From: Brumimicrobium sp.
GTDB lineage: Bacteria; Bacteroidota; Bacteroidia; Flavobacteriales_D; Crocinitomicaceae
Assembly: GCA_023957385.1 (NCBI GenBank)
Contig: JAMLGZ010000002.1
Location: 248,001-312,000, forward strand
Reading direction: 5' to 3'
Length of the DNA: 64,000 bases
Translations under genes and position numbers: made by a program
Part shown: one piece after another, positions 16,700 to 25,467 of the stretch
Position numbering within the stretch: position 1 is the first letter of the stretch
Layout: each line of letters starts with the position of its first letter
The notes under the pieces: model-generated
The model's database searches: none
Seen by the model: only the letters and a program-made list of their open reading frames with translations
Told to the model about the DNA's origin: nothing

Positions 16700-18502
16700 T
16701 TAGTTTATATTTCGATATGCTTTTCTGGCTTCAGTAACAAAGAGGCTACCTGGATAATCCTTCATTAGTTGGAAATAATAATCCGATGCCTTTTTGTTGT
16801 TAAATAAATGATTTTCATATATCAAGGCGATTTGATACAAGGCATCATCTGCTAAAATATCCTCCGGAAATTCATCTACAATCTTTTGAAGATATTCTAT
16901 AGCGACTTCCCACTTTCCTTGGTATTGGAAGGCTTCTGCTTTTTTGTAGAGTATGTTGTCCATTAGTTGATGGTTAGGAAAATTTCTACTTATAGAGTCA
17001 TAGATTAGAAAAGCAGCATCATATTGATGTTGTTCTACTAGTAAATCTGCTTTTGCAAATTGTCGCATAGCTACGTAATTAGAATCCAAACCTAGGTTTT
17101 CAGTTATGAATATAGATAAATTCATAGCATCATTGGCAATTAATTTAGTAGTGGCTTCTTTGAGGATATCCAATTGAGATTGTGCAAACTTAAAGTCACC
17201 ATCATAATAGAAAATGCGTGCATTCTTAAATTTAGCTTCTTCTCCAATTGGTTCATATTTAAAAGCTTTTTCTACCTGCATATATAGGAGAGACGCATCC
17301 CATATCTCATTATTAAGAAGGAGAATATCCGCTAATAATATCTTTAGTTTAGCTTCTTCTAAATCATTATATTTTGGATAGGTAAGAGCTTCGTTTAATA
17401 AGCGGATAGCTTCATTTGCTTGATTTCCATAATATGCCTCGATATAGGCTAATTCTTGAACAATAGGTAGTGCTTTTCCATTTTTAGGAATACGATTGAG
17501 AACAGCTTTATATTCATTGATAGTTTGATCGATATCCTCTTGAGAATAATTGCGTACAATGGTGATTTCCTTAAAACGTGTATTTAGCAGAAGCTGTTCA
17601 GCTGTATAATAATATGGTTTACTTTCCCCTAAGTCTAAAATATAGCGATATGCCTTCCGTGCAGTAGAAAAATCATTGTTTTGTAGGGCTTGATTAGCTA
17701 AGGCATAAACTTCTCTACCGTCATTAGAAGTTCGCTTGTCAAGGGCTTTAGCTTGAACAAGTGCTGCTGAGAAGTTTTTTTGTTGTACAAAAGACCAAAT
17801 AAGTAGATTAGCATATACTTCATCACTAGGATTTTTCTGAATTTTGAGTAGTACTTCTTGTTCAAATATCTTGAAACGCTCATTATTCGCATCTTGAAAA
17901 TCAATCATTTGAGGGAGGATTATTTTCAATGAAGAAAGCATAGATGGATTATAATCTAGTAAAGTGATATATTCTTTGATCATTTTATCAGTTTGACCGA
18001 GAGCACCATATACTTCAGCAAATTGAACATTGAGGGGGTAATTACCCTTTAATAAAGAACGACCTTTCTCTAATGCTTCGAGTGCCAACTGATTTTTATT
18101 GGCCTTTGTAAATTCACGTTGCAGGGTGATAATTAAAGATGCATTTGTGGGTAGATTGCTGATAAGACCTTTGTATATCTTTTCAGCCTTTGATACATCT
18201 CCCATGCGTTCGTATTCTTTACCTAATTGAATAGGGTATTCATAGTTATTTGGATAAATATCAATTTGCTTAGAAATCAATTTTATAATTTCTTTATCGT
18301 TTTGAGTTTCACGTAAACAAGATAAATAACGGGAATAGTTGGTTGGCGAGGGGTTTTTAGGGTATATTTTTTGGAAATAAGGAATGGCTTTTTCGCAATC
18401 TCCTTGATTAAAATAGTAATTAGCTAGTTGCTCATCGGTACTTTGACCCAGTGAAAGAGTATAACAACAAAGGATAATTGATATGGTTAAAAAGTATTTC
18501 AT
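16700..18502 (-). CDS. TPR-repeat periplasmic or outer-membrane-associated protein
   Basis: This 600-aa protein has a signal peptide MKYFLTISIILCCYTLSLGQ followed by tetratricopeptide repeats almost throughout. Clear examples are EQLANYYFNQGDCEKAIPYFQKIYPKNPS near residue 25, KWEVAIEYLQKIVDEFPEDILADDALYQIALIYE and KASDYYFQLMKDYPGSLFVTEARK at the C-terminus, with the spacing seen in YbgF/BamD-like TPRs. These repeats mediate protein-protein contacts. The start at 18502 overlaps the previous stop by one base (TAATG), the usual mark of translational coupling. An in-frame ATG 18 bp upstream would spoil the signal peptide. It is co-transcribed with the coiled-coil lipoprotein upstream, so the two may act as a pair. 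No enzymatic role is apparent. Confidence 0.85.
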   Translation of the reverse strand: MKYFLTISIILCCYTLSLGQSTDEQLANYYFNQGDCEKAIPYFQKIYPKNPSPTNYSRYLSCLRETQNDKEIIKLISKQIDIYPNNYEYPIQLGKEYERMGDVSKAEKIYKGLISNLPTNASLIITLQREFTKANKNQLALEALEKGRSLLKGNYPLNVQFAEVYGALGQTDKMIKEYITLLDYNPSMLSSLKIILPQMIDFQDANNERFKIFEQEVLLKIQKNPSDEVYANLLIWSFVQQKNFSAALVQAKALDKRTSNDGREVYALANQALQNNDFSTARKAYRYILDLGESKPYYYTAEQLLLNTRFKEITIVRNYSQEDIDQTINEYKAVLNRIPKNGKALPIVQELAYIEAYYGNQANEAIRLLNEALTYPKYNDLEEAKLKILLADILLLNNEIWDASLLYMQVEKAFKYEPIGEEAKFKNARIFYYDGDFKFAQSQLDILKEATTKLIANDAMNLSIFITENLGLDSNYVAMRQFAKADLLVEQHQYDAAFLIYDSISRNFPNHQLMDNILYKKAEAFQYQGKWEVAIEYLQKIVDEFPEDILADDALYQIALIYENHLFNNKKASDYYFQLMKDYPGSLFVTEARKAYRNIN

Positions 18503-19065
18503 TATTCTTTTATTTCCCAAGTTGTATTGAATTCTTCCATAATAGGTTGAAGTGAATCATAGAGGAGTATATATTTTTGATTGATAGAGGTGTAGTACTC
18601 TAATACGGTCTCAATCTCTTTTACTTTGTTTCTTTCAAATTCTAAAAACTCTTCATATTTATCTCTTTCATTTATACCATTTTGTATATCATGTTTTAAA
18701 TCTTCTAGTTTCTCTTTTACTTCAGGAATGGCTACCTTAACTTTTGCTAAGTTTCCTGAGTTGATGGAGATAGTTGTGGGTATGTCTTTATAGGTGTCAT
18801 ATTGACTGGCTAAGACATAAGAAATGGTATCCATATTCTCATGACTTTTTATGTGTGATAAAGTAAGATGAATTTTTTCTAGCATTTGGTCAATTTGAGA
18901 TTTATCAAAATTTTCTGAAATTTCCTGTAGGCTATCCAAAGAATGCACCATTTTCTCAATTTCTATTATATATGTTTCTTTGACTTTGTCTTTACATGAA
19001 ATGAGAGAAAAAGCTAAAAAGAAGAAAAAAAACCATTTTGATTGCATATACCGAAATTTACTCAT
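18502..19065 (-). CDS. Putative coiled-coil lipoprotein
   Basis: The mature protein of about 170 residues follows a signal MQSKWFFFFFLAFSLISCK with lipobox LISC. The rest is charged and helical with heptad-like leucine/isoleucine spacing (IEIEKMVHSLDSLQEISENFDKSQIDQMLEKIHLTLSHI, VKEKLEDLKHDIQNGINERDKYEEFLEFERNKVKEIETVLEYY). Three in-frame ATGs are possible (19080, 19065, 19047). I use 19065; 19047 also gives a good lipoprotein signal. The stop overlaps the ATG of the TPR gene. The function is unknown; the pairing with a TPR protein suggests an envelope scaffold. Confidence 0.75.
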   Translation of the reverse strand: MSKFRYMQSKWFFFFFLAFSLISCKDKVKETYIIEIEKMVHSLDSLQEISENFDKSQIDQMLEKIHLTLSHIKSHENMDTISYVLASQYDTYKDIPTTISINSGNLAKVKVAIPEVKEKLEDLKHDIQNGINERDKYEEFLEFERNKVKEIETVLEYYTSINQKYILLYDSLQPIMEEFNTTWEIKE

Positions 19066-19114
19066 GTCAAAAATAAACAAAAAGTTAAAACGAATCGTGA
19101 ATATAATTCGTATG

Positions 19115-19684
19115 TTATAAAATCGAGAGTGGACTTATTTGTAAATGCTCAAGTTTTTTCCCTGTAAGTAATTTAATTCCCTGCACTTGAAACCCCAGGC
19201 GAATATATAATTTTTTAGCCTGTGGATTTTCTTCTTCAACTAATAGTCCGAGTGTTTTATTCTGTTTATAAACATATTCATCTATCAAGAATTGAAGTAA
19301 TTTTGTTCCTATCCCTTTTCCTTGGTAGTTAGTTGAAACTCCGATAGAATCTATATAAATTTCTCCTTCATCTGTTTCGTCTTCTGGACTAAATTCTTTA
19401 TGAAATTGAAGCATAATCTTTTGTGCAACAGGTTCCCTTAATTCTGTTAGCATATTGCCATCATATGCACATGCAGCAGCAATAATCAATTGATTATCTT
19501 CAACCACCCAACAATTTTCATAGGAATATTGGTTTCGTTCTTCACTCACCAATTCTGTAAGAAAAGAGAGTGCTTTTTCAGCGTTAACCTCACCTATAAA
19601 ATCGTACAAGATTCCCTCCATAGCAGATAGCAAGAGAGGAGCAATAGAGTATGCTTCGTCGTGTTTAGCTTTTCGAATAATCAT
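19115..19684 (-). CDS. GNAT-family N-acetyltransferase
   Basis: This 189-aa protein starts MIIRKAKHDEAYSIAPLLLSAMEGI. It contains the acetyl-CoA-binding motif IDSIGVSTNYQGKGIGTKLLQFLIDEYV (Q/RxxGxG/A, around residues 118-130) and the later strand LLVEEENPQAKKLYIRLGFQVQG, which is diagnostic of GNAT proteins. The substrate is not predictable. It follows purQ by 44 bp on the same strand and may be co-transcribed with it. A short hairpin (about 19694-19715) lies between them without a T-run. Confidence 0.88.
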   Translation of the reverse strand: MIIRKAKHDEAYSIAPLLLSAMEGILYDFIGEVNAEKALSFLTELVSEERNQYSYENCWVVEDNQLIIAAACAYDGNMLTELREPVAQKIMLQFHKEFSPEDETDEGEIYIDSIGVSTNYQGKGIGTKLLQFLIDEYVYKQNKTLGLLVEEENPQAKKLYIRLGFQVQGIKLLTGKKLEHLQISPLSIL

Positions 19685-19728
19685 AGAGACATAGTTTACT
19701 TAGAATACAGTAAACCAAAGAATCAAAA

Positions 19729-20421
19729 TTATAGGTTACAGTTTTCAATGATGGATCTCAGAAGCAATCGGCCATCTGTATTTCCTAATATGCCTTCAGA
19801 GGCTCTTTCAGGATGAGGCATCATTCCCATAACGTTTCCTCTTTCATTGCTTATTCCTGCAATATTTAGAAGAGAGCCATTTGGATTGGAAGTTTCATCA
19901 ACTAAACCTTCTTCTGTAACATAGTTAAAAAGAATTTGATCTTTATCTTGTAGTTTCTTAATCGTATCATTAGATGCATAGAATCTCCCTTCTCCGTGTG
20001 CGATTGGAACTTTATACGCCTTATTTCTATCTAGTCCTTTGGTAATCGCACTACTTTTACTTACAGGTTTAAGATATATATTTTTACAAACAAATTTTTG
20101 TACATCATTATGAAGTAAGGCTCCCTCTAATAAACGGGCTTCTGTCAATACTTGAAATCCGTTGCAAATACCAAGTACATATCCACCTTTTTCGGCATGC
20201 TTATAGATTTCAGCCATGATAGGGGAGAAACGAGCAATAGCTCCAGAACGTAGGTAGTCACCGTAAGAGAACCCACCCGGAAGCACAATAAAATCACATC
20301 CTTTTAAATCGGAATCTTTGTGCCAAAGATGTTCAACCTTTTGGTTAAGTACGTTCTTTAGTACGTGAATTGTATCTCCATCGCAATTAGATCCAGGGAA
20401 AGTAACTACTCCAAATTTCAT
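19729..20421 (-). CDS. purQ: Phosphoribosylformylglycinamidine synthase, glutaminase subunit PurQ
   Basis: This 230-aa class I glutamine amidotransferase supplies ammonia for the fourth step of purine synthesis (FGAR to FGAM). It shows VVTFPGSNCDGDT at the start, the nucleophile elbow VLGICNGFQVLTEA (Cys about residue 86) and the catalytic MMPHPER near the C-terminus. Its size fits the small subunit of a PurLQS complex. The partner PurL is not in this window. A consensus promoter lies 28 bp upstream. Confidence 0.96.
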   Translation of the reverse strand: MKFGVVTFPGSNCDGDTIHVLKNVLNQKVEHLWHKDSDLKGCDFIVLPGGFSYGDYLRSGAIARFSPIMAEIYKHAEKGGYVLGICNGFQVLTEARLLEGALLHNDVQKFVCKNIYLKPVSKSSAITKGLDRNKAYKVPIAHGEGRFYASNDTIKKLQDKDQILFNYVTEEGLVDETSNPNGSLLNIAGISNERGNVMGMMPHPERASEGILGNTDGRLLLRSIIENCNL

Positions 20422-20448
20422 AATCTTCTTTTATTGATTTTCAGCTTA

Positions 20449-20456
20449 CAAAATTA
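20449..20456 (-). promoter_or_regulatory. Promoter (-7 TAATTTTG) of purQ
   Basis: This is an exact TAnnTTTG match in the 59-bp gap upstream of purQ. The predicted RNA start is about 23 nt before the ATG. Confidence 0.6.
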
Positions 20457-20480
20457 CGATATAATTCCGAATGAAAGAAG

Positions 20481-21434
20481 TTAAACGAAGAATTTAATAA
20501 CATTTATCGCTAGCAAGCAATAGAATAAGATGTAGGACACCCATTTTATCCTCAAATCCAAAAAAGCGTATGATAAGATGAATGGAAGAACAGTCACACT
20601 AATTGTGATATAGAAATAAGAATCAGAAACTCCCAAGATAAAAATACACGTAAAGATAGTTAGAAAAAAAGCGATTAATGTGATAGAATTCATCTTACGG
20701 AAGTGAATGGAACTCTTAAATCTCCTTTCCAAGATTTTTTTGTGTGCAATAATAATCAGGATACCTACTACAACGATAGTGACAATAAGGATGCCTATAT
20801 TGACATTAGAGTAGTGCAACTGACTTCTAAATAAGATGAGATTTTGTAGAAAATCCATATTTACTAGAGGTATCCATAAGAATGGGATAATAAATCCAAT
20901 GGATGGTAGAAGATGTTCTCGAAGCGAAAAAGGACGAATTATAATTAATGCGATATGAATTAGGATAAGAAAAATACTAAAGACAGGTAAGAAGGAGGCA
21001 GATATGCCAAGAAAGAATCCTGCCAAGAAAGAACTGTTTCGAGCATCATCATTTTGTTTAATTTTAAATATGTGATAGAGATATATAATGAAGAAAAGAT
21101 GAGAAATTAAATCTTCACTTAATTGGAGACTTATAGGGAAAAGAAAGAGCAAAGAAATATAAAGAATACTTGGAATGAATGTGAGTCTGTCATAAAACTC
21201 AATGGAATTAAATATATAATTTAATAAGAAGGCATTTCCACAAATAAGAAAGAAAGCAATGATTTTAGAATAAAGCATAGGGATTGCATAAAAATCAATA
21301 TTCCACAAATTATCAGAGCCTTCCATAAGGTTTGAGAAATTAGGAAAATAAAAACCCAGCACTAAATGCACTAATACCAATACTGGAATTAAGGTAAGTA
21401 CGAGCGGATTATTACTTGCAAATTGCTTTATCAT
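20481..21434 (-). CDS. Multi-pass membrane protein, resembles DUF6427 family
   Basis: This 317-aa protein has about ten hydrophobic segments from the N-terminus (NPLVLTLIPVLVLVHLVLGFY) to the end (WVSYILFYCLLAINVIKFFV) and few charged loops. Size, the MIKQFASNNPLVL start and the neighbouring small membrane protein recall the uncharacterised flavobacterial DUF6427 family; that assignment is from memory and not certain. The function is unknown. It is transcribed divergently from the 62-aa gene at 21541, with a promoter for each in the gap. Confidence 0.7.
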   Translation of the reverse strand: MIKQFASNNPLVLTLIPVLVLVHLVLGFYFPNFSNLMEGSDNLWNIDFYAIPMLYSKIIAFFLICGNAFLLNYIFNSIEFYDRLTFIPSILYISLLFLFPISLQLSEDLISHLFFIIYLYHIFKIKQNDDARNSSFLAGFFLGISASFLPVFSIFLILIHIALIIIRPFSLREHLLPSIGFIIPFLWIPLVNMDFLQNLILFRSQLHYSNVNIGILIVTIVVVGILIIIAHKKILERRFKSSIHFRKMNSITLIAFFLTIFTCIFILGVSDSYFYITISVTVLPFILSYAFLDLRIKWVSYILFYCLLAINVIKFFV

Positions 21435-21454
21435 GAAATTTGTTTATAACGAAA

Positions 21455-21462
21455 CAAAGTTA
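21455..21462 (-). promoter_or_regulatory. Promoter (-7 TAACTTTG) of the 20481-21434 gene
   Basis: This is an exact TAnnTTTG match, 20 bp upstream of the ATG at 21434. It is one of two divergent promoters in the 106-bp gap. Confidence 0.6.
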
Positions 21463-21514
21463 TTCAAATGTCTAATAAAACTTCATCTTTTTGTTGCTAG
21501 TTTTAAAAAAAGAT

Positions 21515-21522
21515 TATATTTG
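21515..21522 (+). promoter_or_regulatory. Promoter (-7 TATATTTG) of the 62-aa membrane protein
   Basis: This is an exact TAnnTTTG match, 18 bp before the ATG at 21541, with a TTTG at 21490-21493 as a plausible -33 element (21-nt spacing). Confidence 0.65.
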
Positions 21523-21540
21523 TAGGCAAAATATTTTGTT

Positions 21541-21729
21541 ATGAATTATACAGATGTAGTTTACGCGATTGGAGATGGTCTTCTTTGGACATGTGATATT
21601 ATATTTGATCACGTTGGAAATATTTTCAATATAACTGCTTTATTAGTAGGTTTTGTTGGAGCTTTCTATTGGTTGCGTCTTCAAGCAAAATACCAAAAAG
21701 AAGATAAGGCAAAAGGGGTTAGATATTAA
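21541..21729 (+). CDS. Small single-pass membrane protein, DUF6341-like
   Basis: This 62-aa protein has one strong transmembrane helix (FNITALLVGFVGAFYWLRLQAKY) near the C-terminus, preceded by an amphipathic stretch, with a charged Lys-rich tail. The layout, and a neighbour resembling DUF6427, recall the short flavobacterial DUF6341 proteins; this is a tentative match by overall form. It has its own promoter and two hairpins downstream, so it is very likely a real gene despite its size. The function is unknown. Confidence 0.75.
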   Translation: MNYTDVVYAIGDGLLWTCDIIFDHVGNIFNITALLVGFVGAFYWLRLQAKYQKEDKAKGVRY

Positions 21730-21751
21730 TCTGATTTCAAACGAGCTTTCT

Positions 21752-21778
21752 AAATAGATTGTATTATCTATTTTTTTG
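21752..21778 (+). terminator. Intrinsic terminator of the 62-aa gene
   Basis: AAATAGAT/ATCTATTT (loop TGTATT) is followed directly by TTTT, 22 bp after the stop codon. Confidence 0.75.
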
Positions 21779-21784
21779 ATATGT

Positions 21785-21813
21785 AAGGGTTAGATATTTC
21801 TAACCCTTAATTT
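21785..21813 (+). terminator. Second hairpin, overlapping the end of the GT9 gene
   Basis: TAAGGGTTAGA/TCTAACCCTTA (loop TATT) is followed by ATTTTTTG on the plus strand. The stem contains the stop codon of the minus-strand glycosyltransferase gene. The T-run is on the plus side only, so it looks like a back-up terminator for the small gene and a block against antisense reading into the glycosyltransferase. Confidence 0.65.
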
Positions 21814-22798
21814 TTTGTATTACACTTGATACACTTATCTGTGTGATATCTTCTAATTTTGGATTTGTTGTATTGCCTATCGTTAGTGCAAGAGCCTTCT
21901 CTCCAATAGGTGCCCATCTTCCAGGATGCATAGGAGAAAGATCTGTATATAACCCTATGGCTTGTATCCCTAAAATAGCAGCTATGTGAAGAGGTCCAGT
22001 GCTACATGCTACTAACGCATCACATTGAGAAATAAAAGTGATGAATTCTTTTAAGGTACTCTTTCCAGAGATGTCAATAATATGTGCATGTTGAGGCAGC
22101 TTATCTCTAAATTGTAATCCTTCATTTTCTGTTCCTGAGAAGCATACTACATATCCTTCTTGTACTAACTCTTCGGCTAAAGTTATGTAGTTTTCGATAG
22201 GCCACTCTACGGCAGACCCTTGAGATTTTGGATGGAGAATGATCTTTTTATTTGGCAATTGAATTATTCCTTGTAAGAAATTAGATAGCGCTCCAATAGG
22301 TTTGAATTCTGTTAGATATTCTTGAATTTGATTTTTATTTGGCAAGTGTGTTAAGCCTAAAGGTCGTAACAACTCAAAATTGAGTTGAGCCTCATGTAAG
22401 GGAGAGTTCTTTCGGGTAAAGTGAATGTATATATTACAAGTTGCCCAATGGAAGAAGCGATGAGAAGTTCCAATTCGGTTTTTCACATTTGACTTTTTCA
22501 TTAATTGAGCTATTTCTTTCTTGGGAAATACATGTATGCATGTATCAATCTGTTTGGCTTGGATAAATTGAATTTGTTCTTTTTCCGAAAGCAATTCTAC
22601 TTCATTCCAATCAATAAATGAATCTATCGCAGAGAAACAGGCTATTATGGGCGCTGTGTATTTTCTTCCTAAAAAGATAATGTTTATCTGGGGATATTGT
22701 TCTTTGAGCCAACTACAAATCGGAAGAGTTAAGATAACATCGCCAATACTATCTGTCCTACTTATTAAGATAGTATGTGGATTATTTATTTTCTTCAT
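21800..22798 (-). CDS. Glycosyltransferase family 9 (heptosyltransferase-like)
   Basis: This 332-aa protein starts ILISRTDSIGDVILTLPICSWLKEQYPQINIIFLGRK, the N-terminal signature of ADP-heptose:LPS heptosyltransferases. It has the C-terminal donor-binding region IDISGKSTLKEFITFISQCDALVACSTGPLHIAAILGIQAIGLYTDLSP. The family transfers sugar to LPS inner core. Its start overlaps the GT2 gene by 17 bp, so the pair is an LPS-core operon. The exact sugar and acceptor cannot be read from the sequence. Confidence 0.92.
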   Translation of the reverse strand: MKKINNPHTILISRTDSIGDVILTLPICSWLKEQYPQINIIFLGRKYTAPIIACFSAIDSFIDWNEVELLSEKEQIQFIQAKQIDTCIHVFPKKEIAQLMKKSNVKNRIGTSHRFFHWATCNIYIHFTRKNSPLHEAQLNFELLRPLGLTHLPNKNQIQEYLTEFKPIGALSNFLQGIIQLPNKKIILHPKSQGSAVEWPIENYITLAEELVQEGYVVCFSGTENEGLQFRDKLPQHAHIIDISGKSTLKEFITFISQCDALVACSTGPLHIAAILGIQAIGLYTDLSPMHPGRWAPIGEKALALTIGNTTNPKLEDITQISVSSVIQKIKG

Positions 22799-23546
22799 GT
22801 TGTAATCGTCTTAATTCTTTGTATTTTAAAATGTTAGATTGCGCAGAAATCAATGCGATATGAAATCCTCCATTTCCATCTAAAATACCACCTTTAATAA
22901 AATACATTGTAATGAATCTTCCGATGGCGCTAATATATGGTTTGAGAAAACCTGCCTTCTTTCCGTTCTTCCACAATTTCTGAGCAGTCAACAAAGAATA
23001 CTTATCTGCTCGTTCTCTGTGTTCTCTATGATTGTAATAGGAATAATGTAAGAGATGCCCAGGGAGTTCTTTGGCTGAGAAGTTAGTATCGAATTCAAGC
23101 TCTTCGTGAACAAATTCTCCAGTCCATTTGGTATGTGATTTTGGAAAGATACGAATCTTCTTATCTGGATACCAACTAGAATGTCTAATCCATTGCCCAC
23201 AGTAATTAGTTAGGCGATTAAGCACATATATCCCTTCCAATCCCTTCTCAATTTCTTTTTGAATAGCCTTTTGTAATTCTAGATCTGGAGCTTCATCTGC
23301 ATCAACTGATAAAATATATTCGTTTTGGGCAAGTTCTTGTAAATAGTTTTTAGCGTTGGAATATCCTTTCCATTCTCTTTGATGAATGCTAACGCCTTTT
23401 TCTTTACATATCTCAACGGTGTTATCTGTAGAGAATGCATCCAGCACGATAATTTCGTCTGAAAAGGAGCGTAAACTATCAATACATCTTGCGATGTTGC
23501 GTTCCTCATTGAGAGTGATAATTACAGAAGATAATTTATGTTCCAT
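22782..23546 (-). CDS. Glycosyltransferase family 2 (LPS core, WaaE/KdtX-like)
   Basis: This 254-aa GT-A fold protein has the N-terminal SSVIITLNEERNIARCIDSLRSFSDEIIVLDAFSTDNT and the metal-binding VDADEAPD (DxD). The middle part ...WYPDKKIRIFPKSHTKWTGEFVHEEL is typical of the WaaE/KdtX branch that adds glucose-type residues to LPS core. It comes first in the operon and overlaps the GT9 gene. The C-terminal FLKPYISAIGRFITMYFIKGGILDGNGGFHIALI suggests membrane association. Confidence 0.92.
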   Translation of the reverse strand: MEHKLSSVIITLNEERNIARCIDSLRSFSDEIIVLDAFSTDNTVEICKEKGVSIHQREWKGYSNAKNYLQELAQNEYILSVDADEAPDLELQKAIQKEIEKGLEGIYVLNRLTNYCGQWIRHSSWYPDKKIRIFPKSHTKWTGEFVHEELEFDTNFSAKELPGHLLHYSYYNHREHRERADKYSLLTAQKLWKNGKKAGFLKPYISAIGRFITMYFIKGGILDGNGGFHIALISAQSNILKYKELRRLQHEENK

Positions 23547-23577
23547 GGATGGTAAATATACTTTTATTTTTAACCTA

Positions 23578-23606
23578 AAATGCCACTCCTATCGGAATGG
23601 CATTTA
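23578..23606 (-). terminator. Intrinsic terminator after the peptide-binding protein gene
   Basis: AAATGCCA/TGGCATTT with an inner TCC/GGA pairing is followed on the minus strand by a TTTT tract. It lies between the 23648 stop and the GT2 gene start, and the plus strand also shows T-rich sequence. Confidence 0.7.
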
Positions 23607-23647
23607 ATTTTTTCTCAATTTGCAAGCTGAGAGGATATAATTTATAT

Positions 23648-25342
23648 TTATTCTACTTCTTTGATATAAATGCTAGAGAAATCTAAGGTCTCAATTTCAT
23701 TTGTTACAAATTTTCTAACTCTTAGATTAACCATAGTAATATAATCTTTTATTAAGATAGGCATTACAACGGCATCGTCAATAATAATTTGGTCGCATTT
23801 AACAAATAATTTCATTCTTTCTTCACGATTAGGCTCTTGTAAAGCTTCTTCATAATACTTATCAAATGTCTCATTCTTATATTTGAATGGATTAATAGTA
23901 GTATTGTGCTCAGAAATATTCTTGCTATAGAATAAGCTTAGGAAGTTGGATGGACTTGGATAGTCAGCTATCCAGCCTGCTCTCCAGAAAATAGCTGTTC
24001 CTTCTGCGATTGCTTTTTCTCTATCGTCTATAGAAACAAGTTTAATATCAATATTAACATTTAAGTTTTCTTTTAAAGATTTCTTTACTGCATTTGCCAA
24101 CTTATCTTCAGCAGAACCTTCCAAAGCATTTACATAAAGCGTGATAGTAGGGAAGCCTCTTCCATCAGGATATCCTGCTTCACTCATTAATTGTTTTGCT
24201 TTTGCAATATTGAAATCAAAACCTTTTACGTTTTCATACGGATAACCTTCAATTTTAGGAACAAAACCATTTGTAATTGGCCATCCTTCACCTTCTAACC
24301 ATGATTCAATAATGGTTTGTCGGTCAATAGCGTAGTTAAATGCTTTTCTAACTCTTATGTCAGAAAATTCTTTACTCTCATTGGCAAAACCATAATAGGT
24401 CAAACTCATACTAGTTTTAGAATCTACAATATGTTTTACATTTTTGCCGTCTTTAGCTTCTGTAAGAGAGCCTAAGACATTCTTTACTTCCTCAACTGGA
24501 ATATCTAGCACTAAATCAATCTTCTCAGCTCTGAATGAAAGTAATTCGTCTGTCTTATTTTGGCTATAGGTCATAACAATATTATCTAGGAATGGAAGTG
24601 GATTACCAAATTCATCCTTTTTGTAATAGTGATTATTTTTAACCAAAACAATCTGAGTGTCATCCATCTTATCTAGTTTGAAAGCTCCTGTTCCTACAGG
24701 ATGAATGCGAATCTGGTCACCGTATTTATCTACAGCTTCTTTAGGGAATACAGAGAGCCCTACATGGGACAATACTTTTCCAAAACCAGAGAATGCACTC
24801 TCTAATTGAATAACTAAGGTGTAATCGTCTTTTACAACAATTCCCTCTACATTCTTACTCTTGCCATCGTAGAACTCTTTAGCTCCTTTTATCTTATCTA
24901 TCAATAAATGTGACATTTGGTTCATAGGATTGTTAGAGCAAGCAAATTCTAAAGAATATTTAAAGTCAGAAGCTGTTACTTTACGACCTTTTCCATTTGT
25001 GAAACAAGCATCATCTTGAAAGAATACATCATCACGAAGAATAAATGTAAACTCGGTAGCATTGTCATTTATACTATATTCCTTTGCAATAGAAGGAACC
25101 AAATCTGTACTAGCTGGATCAATCTTTAATAATCCTTCAAATATTTGAGATGCAACTCGGTTTGCATAAATATTTGTCGTTTCTAAAGGGAAAAGATTTG
25201 TTACTTTCTCACTCGACATAAAACGGAAAGTTCCTCCGTATCGAACTCCTCCTTTAGCTTTTACAATGTTTTTATCGCCAGTTGTATCACAACTAAGAAG
25301 AAGCAATGCTGTTAGTGTAAATAGTATAATCTTACGTGTCAT
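23648..25342 (-). CDS. Oligopeptide/dipeptide ABC transporter substrate-binding lipoprotein
   Basis: This 564-aa SBP_bac_5 family protein has a lipoprotein signal MTRKIILFTLTALLLLSCD. Family signatures include YANRVASQIFEGLLKIDPASTDLVPSIAKEY, EFTFILRDDVFFQDD, VTASDFKYSLEFA, GTGAFKLDKMDD, DIRVRKAFNYAIDRQTIIESW and AGYPDGRGFPTITLY. It binds peptides or similar ligands for import. No permease or ATPase genes are adjacent, so it is an orphan here and must work with a transporter encoded elsewhere, or have another role such as peptide sensing. It has its own promoter (25381-25388) and terminator. Confidence 0.93.
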   Translation of the reverse strand: MTRKIILFTLTALLLLSCDTTGDKNIVKAKGGVRYGGTFRFMSSEKVTNLFPLETTNIYANRVASQIFEGLLKIDPASTDLVPSIAKEYSINDNATEFTFILRDDVFFQDDACFTNGKGRKVTASDFKYSLEFACSNNPMNQMSHLLIDKIKGAKEFYDGKSKNVEGIVVKDDYTLVIQLESAFSGFGKVLSHVGLSVFPKEAVDKYGDQIRIHPVGTGAFKLDKMDDTQIVLVKNNHYYKKDEFGNPLPFLDNIVMTYSQNKTDELLSFRAEKIDLVLDIPVEEVKNVLGSLTEAKDGKNVKHIVDSKTSMSLTYYGFANESKEFSDIRVRKAFNYAIDRQTIIESWLEGEGWPITNGFVPKIEGYPYENVKGFDFNIAKAKQLMSEAGYPDGRGFPTITLYVNALEGSAEDKLANAVKKSLKENLNVNIDIKLVSIDDREKAIAEGTAIFWRAGWIADYPSPSNFLSLFYSKNISEHNTTINPFKYKNETFDKYYEEALQEPNREERMKLFVKCDQIIIDDAVVMPILIKDYITMVNLRVRKFVTNEIETLDFSSIYIKEVE

Positions 25343-25380
25343 TTTGAAGTATTTATACGTTGTATAGTTATATAAGATTT

Positions 25381-25388
25381 CAAATATA
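25381..25388 (-). promoter_or_regulatory. Promoter (-7 TATATTTG) of the peptide-binding protein
   Basis: This is an exact TAnnTTTG match, 38 bp upstream of the ATG at 25342. Confidence 0.55.
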
Positions 25389-25467
25389 TAAAAGTTTGAA
25401 TAAAATGAATCATTTTTAGTAGATAAAATTGAAATAAATTTATACTACGATACTAAATTGAAATATT

